DNA of 61,749 nt from Flavobacterium sp. (GTDB taxonomy: Bacteria; Bacteroidota; Bacteroidia; Flavobacteriales; Flavobacteriaceae). The notes under the pieces were generated by a model that was not told where the DNA came from, did no database searches, and saw only the letters and a program-made list of their open reading frames with translations. Positions within the stretch are counted from its first letter, which is position 1. The number at the start of each line of letters is the position of its first letter. The stretch spans positions 1 through 61,749 of the forward strand of contig NZ_JASLCE010000140.1 of assembly GCF_030146175.1 (NCBI RefSeq). The letters are read 5' to 3'. A program made the translations under genes and the position numbers. Below, in pieces: positions 7,330 through 17,229 of the stretch.

Positions 7330-8517
7330 ATGAATACAACCTACCACGCAAACGAACAAGGCTATTACGGCGAATTTGGCGGAGCGTTTATCCCGGAAAT
7401 GCTCTATCCGAATGTAGAAGAACTGCGTCAACGCTATTTAGCTATCATGGAAGAACCTGCATTTCAGTCGGAATTCCTGGCATTATTAACCGATTATGTA
7501 GGTCGTCCCACACCACTCTATTTTGCCGAACGCCTTTCGAAAAAGTACAACACCCGAATCTATCTGAAGCGCGAAGACCTATGTCATACCGGAGCACATA
7601 AGATCAACAACACTATTGGACAGGTTTTATTAGCCAAGCGACTGGGTAAAAAACGGATTATAGCCGAAACCGGCGCAGGTCAGCATGGCGTTGCTACGGC
7701 TACTGTTTGTGCTTTAATGGGCTTGGAATGTATTGTTTATATGGGCGAAATCGACATCCAGCGTCAGGCGCCAAATGTCGCCCGGATGAAAATGCTCGGT
7801 GCCGAAGTACGCCCGGCCACTTCCGGTTCGAAAACCTTAAAAGATGCTACAAATGAAGCCATCCGCGACTGGATCAACAATCCCGTAGACACCTATTATA
7901 TTATCGGTTCGGTGGTTGGGCCGCATCCGTATCCGGATATGGTTGCTCGTTTTCAAAGTGTTATTTCAGCCGAAATTCAAACCCAGTTGTTCGAAAAAGA
8001 AGGGCGTAAAAATCCGGATTATGTAATTGCCTGCGTAGGCGGTGGTAGTAATGCAGCCGGTGCTTTTTATCATTTTCTGGATGATGCCAACGTACGACTT
8101 ATCGCTGTGGAAGCCGCCGGAAAGGGAATTGATTCCGGAGAAAGTGCCGCGACTTCGGCTTTAGGTAAAACCGGTATCATTCACGGAAGCAAAACCTTAT
8201 TAATGCAATCCGATGACGGTCAGATTACCGAACCCTATTCTATTTCGGCAGGATTGGACTATCCCGGTGTAGGTCCGTTACACGCGCATTTATTTACAAG
8301 TGGTCGCGCCGAATTTGCTGCCGCTACCGATAACGAAGCCATGCAAGCCGGACTGGAACTTTGTAAAACCGAAGGGATCATTCCGGCCATCGAAAGTGCT
8401 CATGCCTTAGCCGTATTGGAACAGCGACCATTCGGAGTCAACGATATTGTTGTGATCAATCTTTCTGGTCGTGGCGATAAAGACTTAAATACCTATATCT
8501 CTTATTTCGGATTATAA
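7330..8517 (+). CDS. trpB: Tryptophan synthase beta chain
   Basis: PLP enzyme that joins indole and serine to form tryptophan, working with TrpA. The 395 residues include [14 protein letters not shown], the PLP lysine in [22 protein letters not shown], the phosphate-binding GGGSNAAG and ESAHAL. This is the standard TrpB1 type. It starts one base after the trpF stop. Confidence 0.98.
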   Translation: MNTTYHANEQGYYGEFGGAFIPEMLYPNVEELRQRYLAIMEEPAFQSEFLALLTDYVGRPTPLYFAERLSKKYNTRIYLKREDLCHTGAHKINNTIGQVLLAKRLGKKRIIAETGAGQHGVATATVCALMGLECIVYMGEIDIQRQAPNVARMKMLGAEVRPATSGSKTLKDATNEAIRDWINNPVDTYYIIGSVVGPHPYPDMVARFQSVISAEIQTQLFEKEGRKNPDYVIACVGGGSNAAGAFYHFLDDANVRLIAVEAAGKGIDSGESAATSALGKTGIIHGSKTLLMQSDDGQITEPYSISAGLDYPGVGPLHAHLFTSGRAEFAAATDNEAMQAGLELCKTEGIIPAIESAHALAVLEQRPFGVNDIVVINLSGRGDKDLNTYISYFGL

Positions 8518-8541
8518 ATTGTATTAGTAAAAAAACAGATT

Positions 8542-9303
8542 ATGAATCGCATCACTCAAAAACTACAGGAAGACAAAAAAATCCTTTCCCTATATTTTAC
8601 CGCCGGTTATCCAGATTTAAACGACACGGTTCCGATTATCCAATCCCTTGAAAAAAGCGGTGTGGATATGATTGAAATCGGTTTACCGTTTAGCGACCCA
8701 TTGGCAGACGGACCAACTATTCAGGCCAGTTCGACCGAGGCGTTAGAAAACGGAATGACTACCGAACGTTTATTCGAACAACTCAAAGACATTCGGAAAA
8801 CGGTTCAGATTCCGTTATTGATCATGGGCTATTTTAACCCAATATTGCAATATGGCATTGCTAATTTTTGTCGGAAATGTGCCGAAATAGGCATCGACGG
8901 ATTGATCATTCCTGATCTTCCCATTGCCGTTTATGAAACCGACTATCAGGCTATTTTTGAGCAAAATGGCTTACTGAATATTTTTCTAATCACCCCACAA
9001 ACATCCGAAGGACGTATCCGACATATCGACAAAATCTCCAGCGGATTTATCTATATGGTGAGTAGCGCAAGTGTCACCGGAAGTCAAAATTCCTTTGGAA
9101 AAGATCAGGAAAATTATTTTAAAAAGATTGCCGGAATGAATTTAAAAAATCCGCAGATTGTCGGATTTGGCATTGGTAATCGGGAGACGTTTTTACAGGC
9201 GACACAACATCAAAAAGGCGCGATAATTGGTAGTGCTTTTGTAAATTTTCTAAAAAATAATCCGATTGAAAGCATTCCTAATTTTATCAAAACTATAGTT
9301 TAA
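8542..9303 (+). CDS. trpA: Tryptophan synthase alpha chain
   Basis: Cleaves indole-3-glycerol phosphate to indole and glyceraldehyde 3-phosphate, passing indole to TrpB. The 253-residue TIM barrel shows the catalytic Glu in IEIGLPFSDPLADGPTIQ and the Asp in LIIPDLP. Last gene of the operon; a terminator follows about 95 bases later. Confidence 0.97.
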   Translation: MNRITQKLQEDKKILSLYFTAGYPDLNDTVPIIQSLEKSGVDMIEIGLPFSDPLADGPTIQASSTEALENGMTTERLFEQLKDIRKTVQIPLLIMGYFNPILQYGIANFCRKCAEIGIDGLIIPDLPIAVYETDYQAIFEQNGLLNIFLITPQTSEGRIRHIDKISSGFIYMVSSASVTGSQNSFGKDQENYFKKIAGMNLKNPQIVGFGIGNRETFLQATQHQKGAIIGSAFVNFLKNNPIESIPNFIKTIV

Positions 9304-9397
9304 ATAAAGAATACCAAACCACTCATTTAAAAACAGTTAAACTAAAAACATAGATTTTATCTATTACAATAAATTTCGGGTTTTAACGTATACAATT

Positions 9398-9421
9398 GGC
9401 AACTTTAGTGTTGCCTTTTTT
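9398..9421 (+). terminator. Terminator of the trp operon
   Basis: GGCAAC and GTTGCC form a 6-bp stem around a 6-base loop, followed by TTTTTT. It is the first such structure after trpA. Confidence 0.65.
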
Positions 9422-9493
9422 ATTGCATTGGAAGTTTGTAAAAATAGAAAAATAAATCAAATCTACAGCATTTTCAAGGTTCTTTATATTCCC

Positions 9494-9530
9494 ATTCAAA
9501 ATTCAAAATTTAAAATTCATCATTTAAAAT
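9494..9530. repeat. A/T-rich short direct repeats between trpA and tetR
   Basis: Overlapping copies of ATTCAAAATT and TTTAAAATTCA-like words occupy this stretch. It carries no coding signal. The rest of the intergenic region from 9422 to 9605 shows nothing further apart from general A/T richness. Confidence 0.35.
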
Positions 9531-9605
9531 AATCGCTATCTTCCCTCTTTTTTCCAGCCTCTTTCTTCTCATTTATTTAAGTTAAAATAACGTTAAAATA
9601 AAACT

Positions 9606-9641
9606 AAACAAACGTTTAATTTAAACAAGTGTTTAATTTTG
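9606..9641 (+). promoter_or_regulatory. tetR-efflux operon promoter with putative TetR operators
   Basis: Two copies of AAACAAnnGTTT (9606-9617 and 9623-9634), each with inverted AAAC/GTTT ends, are spaced by 17 bases. The second copy touches the -7 box TAATTTTG at 9634-9641. Operators that overlap a promoter directly in front of a tetR gene are the usual autoregulatory arrangement, so I infer that the repressor at 9668 binds here. Confidence 0.6.
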
Positions 9642-9667
9642 TACTCGCATTTCAAACCAATTATGTG

Positions 9668-10291
9668 ATGTCTGAATTTAATGATAAACAACACGAGATT
9701 CTGCTGGTTGCAGAACGGTTGTTTTCCGAACATGGTTTTGATGGAACTTCTGTCAGAGACATAGCCAAAGCGGCCAATATAAATGTAGCGATGATCTCCT
9801 ACTATTTTGGCTCAAAAGAAAAACTACTGGAAGCCCTTATAATTGCACGTATAGCCGGTTTACGCCTTCAGATTGAAAACTTACACAAAGAAGCCCTTTC
9901 CCCTTTTGAAAAGATCGATAAACTAATTGAACTGTACATCACCCGTATCAACAAAAATAAAGGGATGTATCAGATCATTCATTTTGAAATCAGTTCCAAA
10001 AAAAGAGAGATCAACTGTGAGTCCTTTAACGAAGTGAAGCGCTATAATCTGGAAGCCTTACGAGACATTATTGAGGAAGGACAGGAAAAAGGTGTTTTTA
10101 AACCCAATATTAACATCACGATGATTCCACCGACCGTAATGGGTACTTTTTTCCATTTCCAGATGAACCGTACGTTTTATACGGAATTATTAGAACTCGA
10201 CACCGAGGAAAAATATGATCATTATATCAAAAACGATTTAACAAAACACATACAAAAAACCATTAAAGCACTTTTAACCTATGAAGAATAG
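9668..10291 (+). CDS. TetR/AcrR family repressor of the efflux operon
   Basis: DNA-binding repressor of 207 residues. The N-terminal helix-turn-helix is clear (ERLFSEHGFDGTSVRDIA followed by MISYYFGSKEKLLEAL); the rest is a helical ligand-binding domain. I chose ATG 9668 because an upstream in-frame GTG at 9629 would lie inside the promoter. The gene overlaps the following tolC-like gene by 11 bases, so repressor and pump are co-transcribed and probably autoregulated through the operators at 9606-9634. Confidence 0.9.
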   Translation: MSEFNDKQHEILLVAERLFSEHGFDGTSVRDIAKAANINVAMISYYFGSKEKLLEALIIARIAGLRLQIENLHKEALSPFEKIDKLIELYITRINKNKGMYQIIHFEISSKKREINCESFNEVKRYNLEALRDIIEEGQEKGVFKPNINITMIPPTVMGTFFHFQMNRTFYTELLELDTEEKYDHYIKNDLTKHIQKTIKALLTYEE

Positions 10292-11603
10292 TTCCCTCTG
10301 GTTGGGCGCCTTCTTTCTATTTGGTGTTTTCTCTACTGAAGCTCAGGAGAAGAAAATGGCATTGGAAGAAGCAATCCAACTGGCTATGACACAAAGTACC
10401 GAGGCAAAAATGGCCGATACCAAAGTGGCCACCAAAGCATTCGAAATGCAATCGGTAAAAAACCGTCAATACCCCGACTTAAAAGTCAGCGGACAATATC
10501 AGCGTCTGACCAACGCCGATGTGAACCTGAAAATTGGCGGTGGTGGTGAAGAAGGATCCAGTGCGGCACCAAAGGTAAACCAGTTAATGCTCGGACAAGC
10601 AAGCGCGTCGGTACCCTTGTTTGCCGGATTTAAAATCCAAAACAACATCAAGGTAGCCGAAAACCTGTATCAGGCAGAACAATACACGGCCAAAAACACC
10701 AAAGAACAATTAGCTCTTGATGTAGTAAAACTTTATGTAAACCTATACAAAGCACAGGAAAGCACACAATTAATAACCGAAAACATTAAGAGTGCCGAAC
10801 AACGCGTAAAGGATTTTAAAGCGATGGAAGCCAATGGTCTGATTGCCCGAAACGATTTATTAAAAGCGCAATTACAGGTATCCAATTATAAAATTGCTTT
10901 GGAAGATGCGAAGAAAAATGTAAGCACGATTAACTTCCAATTGGCTACTTTATTAAAATTACCGGAAAGCACTCAAATCGTTCCGAATGCTGCTGTTTTT
11001 GATAAAAACAACATTTTGAATGCTACCGCAGAAGACGCATTAAGCGGACGAAATGATTTGGAAGCCATTCGTTCCCAACAAAAAGCTGCCGATGCCAATG
11101 TAAAAATCGCTCAGGCCAATTACTATCCGTCGATCTCTCTGATGGGAGGTTATATCGCTCTGGATCTTCAGAATGTGATGACCGTTACCAACGCGATGAA
11201 CTTTGGTGTTGGTCTTTCGTATGATCTGACTTCTATTTTCAAAAACGGGAAAGAAGTAAAAGCAGCGAAAAGTAAAGCACACGAAGCAGAACAGGTTGTA
11301 GAAATGATGACCGACCGCGTAAAAGTGGAAAACCAGCAGGCAAACGAAAACTACCAACTGGCTTTAAAACAAAACAAAGTATACCAGGAAGCGGTTGAGC
11401 AGGCTACCGAAAACTACCGTATCGTAAAAGATAAATACGACAACGGCTTGTCGGATACCAACGATTTACTGGAAGCCGACGTAGAGCAACTTCAGTCTAA
11501 AATCAACCTGGCCTACTCCAAAGCCAATAGTATCGAAAAATACTATACCGCATTGGCGGCCGGAGGTAAATTAACCTCATCCCTAACCCTTACCAAAAAC
11601 TAA
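10281..11603 (+). CDS. TolC family outer membrane efflux protein
   Basis: Outer membrane exit duct for the tripartite pump encoded by this operon. It has 440 residues, with a signal peptide ending near TEAQEKK, then two long helical repeats typical of outer membrane efflux proteins (for example KMALEEAIQLAMTQS and the later NYYPSISLMGGY barrel strands). The start overlaps the tetR end. Neighbours HlyD and EmrB indicate a type of drug or fatty-acid exporter. Confidence 0.92.
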   Translation: MKNSSLWLGAFFLFGVFSTEAQEKKMALEEAIQLAMTQSTEAKMADTKVATKAFEMQSVKNRQYPDLKVSGQYQRLTNADVNLKIGGGGEEGSSAAPKVNQLMLGQASASVPLFAGFKIQNNIKVAENLYQAEQYTAKNTKEQLALDVVKLYVNLYKAQESTQLITENIKSAEQRVKDFKAMEANGLIARNDLLKAQLQVSNYKIALEDAKKNVSTINFQLATLLKLPESTQIVPNAAVFDKNNILNATAEDALSGRNDLEAIRSQQKAADANVKIAQANYYPSISLMGGYIALDLQNVMTVTNAMNFGVGLSYDLTSIFKNGKEVKAAKSKAHEAEQVVEMMTDRVKVENQQANENYQLALKQNKVYQEAVEQATENYRIVKDKYDNGLSDTNDLLEADVEQLQSKINLAYSKANSIEKYYTALAAGGKLTSSLTLTKN

Positions 11604-11623
11604 TATTAATTTCTGTAAAGATC

Positions 11624-12703
11624 ATGGAAAAGAAACCATCAAATAAAAAATTCATCATTGTTCTGGGAACACTAGTTATTCTGGGTTCGGTATACGGAAT
11701 ATTCAAATATATGCACGCTCAGTCTCACGAGGAGACCGACGATGCGCAGATCGAAAAAAACATGAACCCTATTATACCACGTGTATCGGGGTATGTAGCG
11801 AAAGTATATGTAAAAGACAATGATTTCGTTAAAAAAGGCGACACGCTTTTTGTAATCGACAACAAAGATTATCTGGTACGTGTAGAAGAAGCTAAAGCGG
11901 CTTTAGCCAGTGCCGAAAGCTCTTTTGAAGTGAGCAAAGCTGATGTAAGTGCTTCTGCAGCCAATATTTCAATTTCCGATGCGACAATTCAGTCCAATGT
12001 AGGGAATATCGATGCGGCAAAAATCCGTTTGGGTCGTGCTAAAAATGATTTCGAGCGTTATGAAAACCTGTATAAAAACCACTCGATCACCAAACAGCAA
12101 TACGAACAGGCTTTAGCAGCCAAACAAGAAGCTGAAAAACAGGTTGAAGTATTACAACAACAACGCAATGCCAGTGCACACCAACGTGATGCTGTGGTTT
12201 CTAAAACGAATGTAGCCAACAAACAAACATCGGTTGCTGCTGCTAATATCAAAAAAGCACAGGCATCCTTGGAAGCAGCCGAATTGAATTTAGGCTATAC
12301 CGTAGTTACTGCTGCTATTGACGGTCAGGTTTCGAATATTGACATTCAACCGGGACAAATGGTACAACCGGGACAATCGTTATTCTATATCATCAACAAT
12401 CAGGAAACATGGGTTGTGGCAAACTTTAAAGAAACGCAGTTAAACAAAATGCGTGAAGGTCAGAAAGTAATCATCGTAGTTGATGCCTATCCGGATACCA
12501 AATTCGAAGGAGAAGTAAATTCATTTTCACCGGCAACCGGAGCGCGTTTTTCAATCCTTCCTCCGGACAATGCAACGGGTAACTTCGTAAAAACGATCCA
12601 ACGTCTACCGGTAAAAATCAAATTAACGCCAAGCAACGATCCTGAAAAAGTAAAATTATTACGTCCGGGAATGAACGTAGAAGTTGACGTACACGTAAAA
12701 TAA
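11624..12703 (+). CDS. HlyD/EmrA family membrane fusion protein
   Basis: Periplasmic adaptor linking the inner membrane MFS transporter to the TolC-like duct. One N-terminal transmembrane helix (residues about 8-27) is followed by the split biotinyl-lipoyl domain (RVSGYVAKVYVKDNDFVKKG and AAIDGQVSNIDIQPGQ), a long coiled-coil hairpin between them and a C-terminal beta barrel. Length 359 residues is normal for EmrA-like proteins. It starts 20 bases after the tolC-like gene. Confidence 0.93.
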   Translation: MEKKPSNKKFIIVLGTLVILGSVYGIFKYMHAQSHEETDDAQIEKNMNPIIPRVSGYVAKVYVKDNDFVKKGDTLFVIDNKDYLVRVEEAKAALASAESSFEVSKADVSASAANISISDATIQSNVGNIDAAKIRLGRAKNDFERYENLYKNHSITKQQYEQALAAKQEAEKQVEVLQQQRNASAHQRDAVVSKTNVANKQTSVAAANIKKAQASLEAAELNLGYTVVTAAIDGQVSNIDIQPGQMVQPGQSLFYIINNQETWVVANFKETQLNKMREGQKVIIVVDAYPDTKFEGEVNSFSPATGARFSILPPDNATGNFVKTIQRLPVKIKLTPSNDPEKVKLLRPGMNVEVDVHVK

Positions 12704-12704
12704 T

Positions 12705-14288
12705 ATGGAAGCAGCCGGAGAAGATAATTTAGTAGAATATGGCTTTCGAAGAGTCATCATCACAATCACCGCGGTACTTTGTGCCCTATTGGAGATTGTC
12801 GATACTACTATCGTAAACGTAGCCTTAAACGACATGAGAGGTAGTTTAGGGGCTACACTTACCGATGTTGCCTGGGTGATCACGGCCTATGCGATTGCAA
12901 ACGTAATCGTAATCCCGATGACCAGCTGGTTGTCGCAACAATTCGGTCGAAGAAACTATTTTGCAGCCTCCATTATTATCTTTACCATTTCCTCTTTTCT
13001 TTGTGGTAATGCCTCCAATATATGGGAGTTGGTAGCCTTCCGTTTTATCCAGGGTATGGGTGGTGGTGCCTTATTGGTAACCGCTCAGACCATTATTACG
13101 GAAAGTTATCCCGCAGCCAAACGAGGAATGGCACAGGCAATTTATGGTATGGGTGTGATTGTGGGACCTACTTTAGGTCCGCCATTAGGAGGTTATCTGG
13201 TTGATAATTTTTCATGGCCGTATATTTTCTATATCAATATTCCATTGGGAATCATCGCAACCCTATTGACCCTTTCGTTTGTAAAGAGTCCGAAATATGG
13301 TGAAAAATTAAAAGCCAATCAGGTCGATTGGTGGGGCATTGTGTTCCTGTCGTCCTTTATCGGTTCCCTACAGTTTGTTTTGGAACACGGGCAACAAGAC
13401 GACTGGTTCGCCGATCCGATCATTGTAACCCTTAGTGTTGTTTCATTCTTCGGATTATTACTGTTTATCTGGCGACAGCTAACCTATAAATATCCGATTG
13501 TAAACTTACGCGTATTACAGGATCGAAACCTTCGGGTAGGAACCATTATGTGTTTTATTCTTGGATTCGGATTATACGGTTCCACGTTTATTATCCCGAT
13601 CTATACGCAGTCTATTTTAGGATGGACGGCTACAGATGCCGGTTTATTATTGATTCCGAGTTCGATTATGACCGGATTTATGATGCCAATCATTGGCCGA
13701 TTAATCCAGAAAGGCGTACCGCAATCGTATATGGTTGCCACCGGATTCCTGTTGTTCTTTATTTTTACCTTCTGGATGCACAATGTGATCACTCCGGATA
13801 CCGGAACCGAACATATGTTCTGGCCGTTAATCCTTAGAGGTGTTGGTTTGGGATTATTATTCGTACCAATTACCACGTTGGCACTGTCGACTTTAAAAGG
13901 GAAAAATATTGGAGAAGGAGCCGCTTTTACCGGAATGATGCGTCAGTTGGGTGGTTCGTTCGGTATTGCGATCATTACGACTTTTATAGCCCGTTTTACG
14001 CAGTCGCACCGCGTGGATCTGATCGCCAATTTAGACGGTTCCAAATTCGAAGTGCAACAACGTATTCAGCAATTGCAAATGGGATTTATGTCGAAAGGAT
14101 TTAGCAGTAGCGAAGCACTGGACAAAGCCCATAAAGCCATCGAACTGTCGGTTATGAAACAGAGTACGGTATTATCGTATATGGACGTTTTTATGTACCT
14201 GGGAATCCTCTTCCTGATCTGTGTACCGTTTGTACTATTGATCAAGAAAGGCTCCGGCGGTAAAGTAGACATGTCGAATGTTCATTAA
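12705..14288 (+). CDS. DHA2 (EmrB/QacA) family MFS drug exporter
   Basis: Proton-driven drug/H+ antiporter of the 14-helix DHA2 family, 527 residues. The MFS motifs LSQQFGRRNYF, FIQGMGGGALL and GPTLGPPLGGYLVDN (the antiporter motif C) are visible. It follows the adaptor gene by one base, and a strong terminator closes the operon. The likely substrates are hydrophobic drugs or fatty acids, but the sequence does not specify them. Confidence 0.94.
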   Translation: MEAAGEDNLVEYGFRRVIITITAVLCALLEIVDTTIVNVALNDMRGSLGATLTDVAWVITAYAIANVIVIPMTSWLSQQFGRRNYFAASIIIFTISSFLCGNASNIWELVAFRFIQGMGGGALLVTAQTIITESYPAAKRGMAQAIYGMGVIVGPTLGPPLGGYLVDNFSWPYIFYINIPLGIIATLLTLSFVKSPKYGEKLKANQVDWWGIVFLSSFIGSLQFVLEHGQQDDWFADPIIVTLSVVSFFGLLLFIWRQLTYKYPIVNLRVLQDRNLRVGTIMCFILGFGLYGSTFIIPIYTQSILGWTATDAGLLLIPSSIMTGFMMPIIGRLIQKGVPQSYMVATGFLLFFIFTFWMHNVITPDTGTEHMFWPLILRGVGLGLLFVPITTLALSTLKGKNIGEGAAFTGMMRQLGGSFGIAIITTFIARFTQSHRVDLIANLDGSKFEVQQRIQQLQMGFMSKGFSSSEALDKAHKAIELSVMKQSTVLSYMDVFMYLGILFLICVPFVLLIKKGSGGKVDMSNVH

Positions 14289-14316
14289 TTTTAAATAAGG
14301 TTATTTAATTTGTTAT

Positions 14317-14347
14317 AAAACTCCGGAAATACTTCCGGAGTTTTTTT
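14317..14347 (+). terminator. Terminator of the tetR-emrB operon
   Basis: AACTCCGGAA and TTCCGGAGTT form a 10-bp perfect stem with a 4-base loop, followed by a run of seven T. Confidence 0.9.
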
Positions 14348-14468
14348 ATGGTATTATGCTTGCGTTATAAAAACGTTTTCTCCTTTTAATTGTATTAAAA
14401 AATCCGTATTTTTACAGTATAGCAACTATTTGATTTTAAAATAGTTATTAACCCTAAAAAAACTTACC

Positions 14469-14819
14469 ATGGGATTATTCAGCAACTCCGAGAAGAAAAT
14501 CATTGAAGAATTCAGCCGGAAAAGTGAAGACCGCTGCAATGATATCGAAAAAGAAATAAACGAACTGTTGGAGGATTTAAAATCCGAATACGAAGAAAAC
14601 CGAGGTGTCGTATACGAATTCAAAGATTACGTTACAGAACTCAGTAATAAATTAAGTCCGGAAGACATCAACCGGTTAATGGATTTTTCATTGCGTCTGA
14701 GCCGCATAAAACGATGTGCTAAAAAAGGAGTTGAAGCCTTACGCGAAATCTCCCGCGATCAGAAAAAAATGACCCGCGAAACCCTACGCGATTACGAAGA
14801 ATATTTCTATATGCATTAA
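14469..14819 (+). CDS. Small charged coiled-coil protein, function unknown
   Basis: 116 residues, highly charged and predicted to be almost entirely helical, with Glu/Lys-rich heptad-like stretches (for example ENRGVVYEFKDYVTELSNKL). There is no signal peptide or membrane segment, so it should be cytoplasmic. It stands alone between two terminators. I do not recognise a family. Confidence 0.75.
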   Translation: MGLFSNSEKKIIEEFSRKSEDRCNDIEKEINELLEDLKSEYEENRGVVYEFKDYVTELSNKLSPEDINRLMDFSLRLSRIKRCAKKGVEALREISRDQKKMTRETLRDYEEYFYMH

Positions 14820-14822
14820 AAT

Positions 14823-14853
14823 AAAAAATCCCGACAGATCGTCGGGATTTTTT
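14823..14853. terminator. Bidirectional terminator between convergent genes
   Basis: AATCCCGAC and GTCGGGATT make a perfect stem flanked by A and T runs on both sides, serving the gene ending at 14819 and the minus-strand gene ending at 14853. Confidence 0.85.
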
Positions 14854-15311
14854 TATTTCTTACAGTCCACTTTAGCGAGTGGCATACCGGAATTAAACAC
14901 GAGTTTGTCCGGGTTTTTAAATGTTACGGCTCCGTTTTTTTCTTCCACTTCGCCATAACCTTCTATTAAAGTCTTATCCTTAACCTGAAAAGCGATTTCC
15001 CGTTTGCTTTCCATTCCTTCCGAAGTAAAGGTATAGGTTGCAATCAACACATCGTCTTTAATCGTACCGCTAAAGGTTCCGGTATTGGAATCTTTTTCGC
15101 TATAGGCATATTCCAGATTACCGGTAACGGCATTGGCTTCTTTTTTGAGGTGCATATAGATGGTATTCCCGTCTTTGCGGTATTCATAGCATTCTTCCTG
15201 CACCGTAGGTACCATGTCGATGTCGCTATCCGTCGTTTTTTCTTTATCCGAATTTTTCTTACACGCCACAGTCAAAGCCAGAAGCGCAAAAACAAATGCT
15301 ATTTTCCTCAT
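14853..15311 (-). CDS. Small lipoprotein, function unknown
   Basis: 152 residues. The N terminus is a lipoprotein signal with the lipobox Cys in LALTVACKKNSDKEK (Cys17). The mature part is beta-rich, with alternating strands such as GTFSGTIKDDVLIATYTF, similar in style to secreted Bacteroidota proteins that hold a small lipocalin- or META-like barrel. It is 20 bases downstream of another lipoprotein gene on the same strand and is probably co-transcribed with it. Confidence 0.8.
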   Translation of the reverse strand: MRKIAFVFALLALTVACKKNSDKEKTTDSDIDMVPTVQEECYEYRKDGNTIYMHLKKEANAVTGNLEYAYSEKDSNTGTFSGTIKDDVLIATYTFTSEGMESKREIAFQVKDKTLIEGYGEVEEKNGAVTFKNPDKLVFNSGMPLAKVDCKK

Positions 15312-15331
15312 CTCTTTCTTTTTAAAGTCGT

Positions 15332-15763
15332 TTACGATTTCTTTTTAAAACGCATGGCTACGATATCATCCATTAGCAACACGAGTTTTCCGTCGGGAGT
15401 CACATCATATTTAGTAACTTTCTGCATCATATCCAGAAAACGACGCTCTCCTTCTCCTTCACAAAAGCGCATGGTCATGGCTTTTGGAGCTTCAATCGCA
15501 ATACTGTTCGGTTCTTTTGTGGTATAACGGGTTGAAAACGGATTACAACTGCTATTTCCATTTGCCTCTCCGGTTTTGGTAAACGACAATTGCGGTTTCG
15601 TGTCCGGATATAATCCTTCGAAAGCAATACGCACACCGGTGATGTATTCCAGTTCCCAGCCATTGGCCGTTAGTTTATCATAGGCTGCAGCATTTTTTGT
15701 GCATTTACAGCCGGCTACTACCAGAAGCAGTGTTAGCCCTAAAATAAAGGATACTTTTTTCAT
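15332..15763 (-). CDS. META-domain (HslJ-like) lipoprotein
   Basis: 143 residues with a lipobox ending VVAGCKC (Cys19). The mature part fits a META domain: NGWELEYITGV at its start, a GNSSCNPFSTRYTT segment typical of the family's conserved Asn/Cys turn, and AMTMRFCEGEGERRFLDMM. META proteins are envelope proteins; HslJ is linked to stress and novobiocin resistance in E. coli, but the role here is not known. Confidence 0.8.
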   Translation of the reverse strand: MKKVSFILGLTLLLVVAGCKCTKNAAAYDKLTANGWELEYITGVRIAFEGLYPDTKPQLSFTKTGEANGNSSCNPFSTRYTTKEPNSIAIEAPKAMTMRFCEGEGERRFLDMMQKVTKYDVTPDGKLVLLMDDIVAMRFKKKS

Positions 15764-15843
15764 AAATACAACGTTTTGGTTCCTTAAAATTACGAAAATT
15801 CTGTTAAAAACAATTGTAATCGCTTTATTTATACTGATTTGAA

Positions 15844-16602
15844 TTAGCGCGTAAACACCAGGGTATTGCCTTTACTCAGATTCGCATCATATTGATACCC
15901 TTCGTAATTAAACCCTTTCAGATCGTCGATTGTCTGTGCATCGGTATCGATAATATAGCGCACCATCATACCTCTCGCCTTTTTGGCAAAGAAGCTGATC
16001 ATTTTTAGTTTTCCATCTTTATAATCTTTAAATTCAGGAGTGATAACGGGTACTTTCAGCGCTTTTTTATCTACAGCCGAAAAATATTCGTTGCTGGCCA
16101 AATTAATAAACAGCTCGTCTTTTTTAAGTTCGCTGTTTAGTGCTTTTGTAATTTTTGGCTTCCAGAATTCATATAAATCGTTGCTTTTTCCCACCGGAAG
16201 TTTGGTTCCCATCTCCAGTCGGTACGGTTGTATCAGATCCAATGGTTTTAATAATCCGTATAAACCGGAAAGAATTCGCAACTTTTCTTCCAAAACGGGT
16301 AATTTTTCCGCCGGTAACGAATAGGCATCCAATCCAACATATACATCACCATTAAAAGCATATACCGCAGGTCGGGCGTTTTCAGGTGTAAATGGCGTGG
16401 CCCACTTCTGGTTGCGTTGCCAGTTAAGATCGGCCAGTTTTTCGGAAATATCCATCAATTCCGAAAGTTGTTTCGGTTTCTTTTTTTTCAATACGCGATG
16501 TACCGTATTGGCTTCTTTTAAAAAGGATGCTTCCGTATAATGACTTGTTGGTAGTGTCGATTCAAAATCCAGTGATTTGGCTGGAGATATTACAATTTTC
16601 AT
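15844..16602 (-). CDS. yaaA: Peroxide stress protein YaaA
   Basis: DUF328 family, which lowers free intracellular iron under peroxide stress and binds DNA in E. coli. All 252 residues align with the usual length, starting MKIVISPAKSLDFES and including LSGLYGLLKPLDLIQPYRLEMG, LINLASNEYFSAVD and SFFAKKARGMMVRYI. It is a single gene with a TATTTTTG -7 box just upstream at 16623-16630 on the minus strand. Confidence 0.95.
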   Translation of the reverse strand: MKIVISPAKSLDFESTLPTSHYTEASFLKEANTVHRVLKKKKPKQLSELMDISEKLADLNWQRNQKWATPFTPENARPAVYAFNGDVYVGLDAYSLPAEKLPVLEEKLRILSGLYGLLKPLDLIQPYRLEMGTKLPVGKSNDLYEFWKPKITKALNSELKKDELFINLASNEYFSAVDKKALKVPVITPEFKDYKDGKLKMISFFAKKARGMMVRYIIDTDAQTIDDLKGFNYEGYQYDANLSKGNTLVFTR

Positions 16603-16622
16603 GGCAATTTATTTAAGGAACT

Positions 16623-16630
16623 CAAAAATA
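16623..16630 (-). promoter_or_regulatory. -7 box of yaaA
   Basis: TATTTTTG on the minus strand, 20 bases before the yaaA start, fits TAnnTTTG. A matching TTG at -33 is not evident. Confidence 0.45.
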
Positions 16631-16690
16631 CGAATTCCGCTTTTAAAATGCCCTACGCCAAAATGGATAGTTTCGATACCAATATCGGAT

Positions 16691-17080
16691 TTATTTATTA
16701 AAGCCATCTTCCAGTGTCATATCGTTCCATAAATACCGTTTTGAAAAACAATGTCCATATCGAATCAGTAAAATGGTAACCACCAATAGTAGTATTTCCA
16801 AAAGTATTGCCATCGGTTTTCCTTCTATTATATAAAAAACGATCAGATTTATTATTTTATAAATAGTGAGCCAATACCCGGTAACATAAGTGTATGGCAA
16901 CAGAATAAACACTGTTGCAATCAGTGACAACCATCCTAAAATCACACAATAATCGTCCGAAATAATGATAGCTACCAATTGCTCCGGTTCTCCTAACAAC
17001 CAATAGGCATCCCATAAATTTTTAACCACTATCGCTACAACCAATAGTATGTTTACTATTTTTAACATAGTATTCCACAT
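16691..17080 (-). CDS. Small membrane protein, four predicted helices
   Basis: 129 residues with about four hydrophobic segments (near 7-25, 44-62, 66-86 and 90-108) and a short charged C terminus. I do not recognise the family. The A/T content is higher than that of its neighbours. It lies between yaaA and the YdjM-like gene on the same strand, about 90 bases from yaaA. Confidence 0.65.
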   Translation of the reverse strand: MWNTMLKIVNILLVVAIVVKNLWDAYWLLGEPEQLVAIIISDDYCVILGWLSLIATVFILLPYTYVTGYWLTIYKIINLIVFYIIEGKPMAILLEILLLVVTILLIRYGHCFSKRYLWNDMTLEDGFNK

Positions 17081-17229
17081 CGTTTACATTCCTTTCTTTT
17101 AAGCATTTAAACAAATGATAAACAGGGTACTATAAAGATGTACTAAAAATGTTATATAATGTCTTTACTGACTTATTTGTATAGCAAAATAGTCGTTAAG
17201 TCTATCGTTAAAAAAGAGAAATGCAGTGT

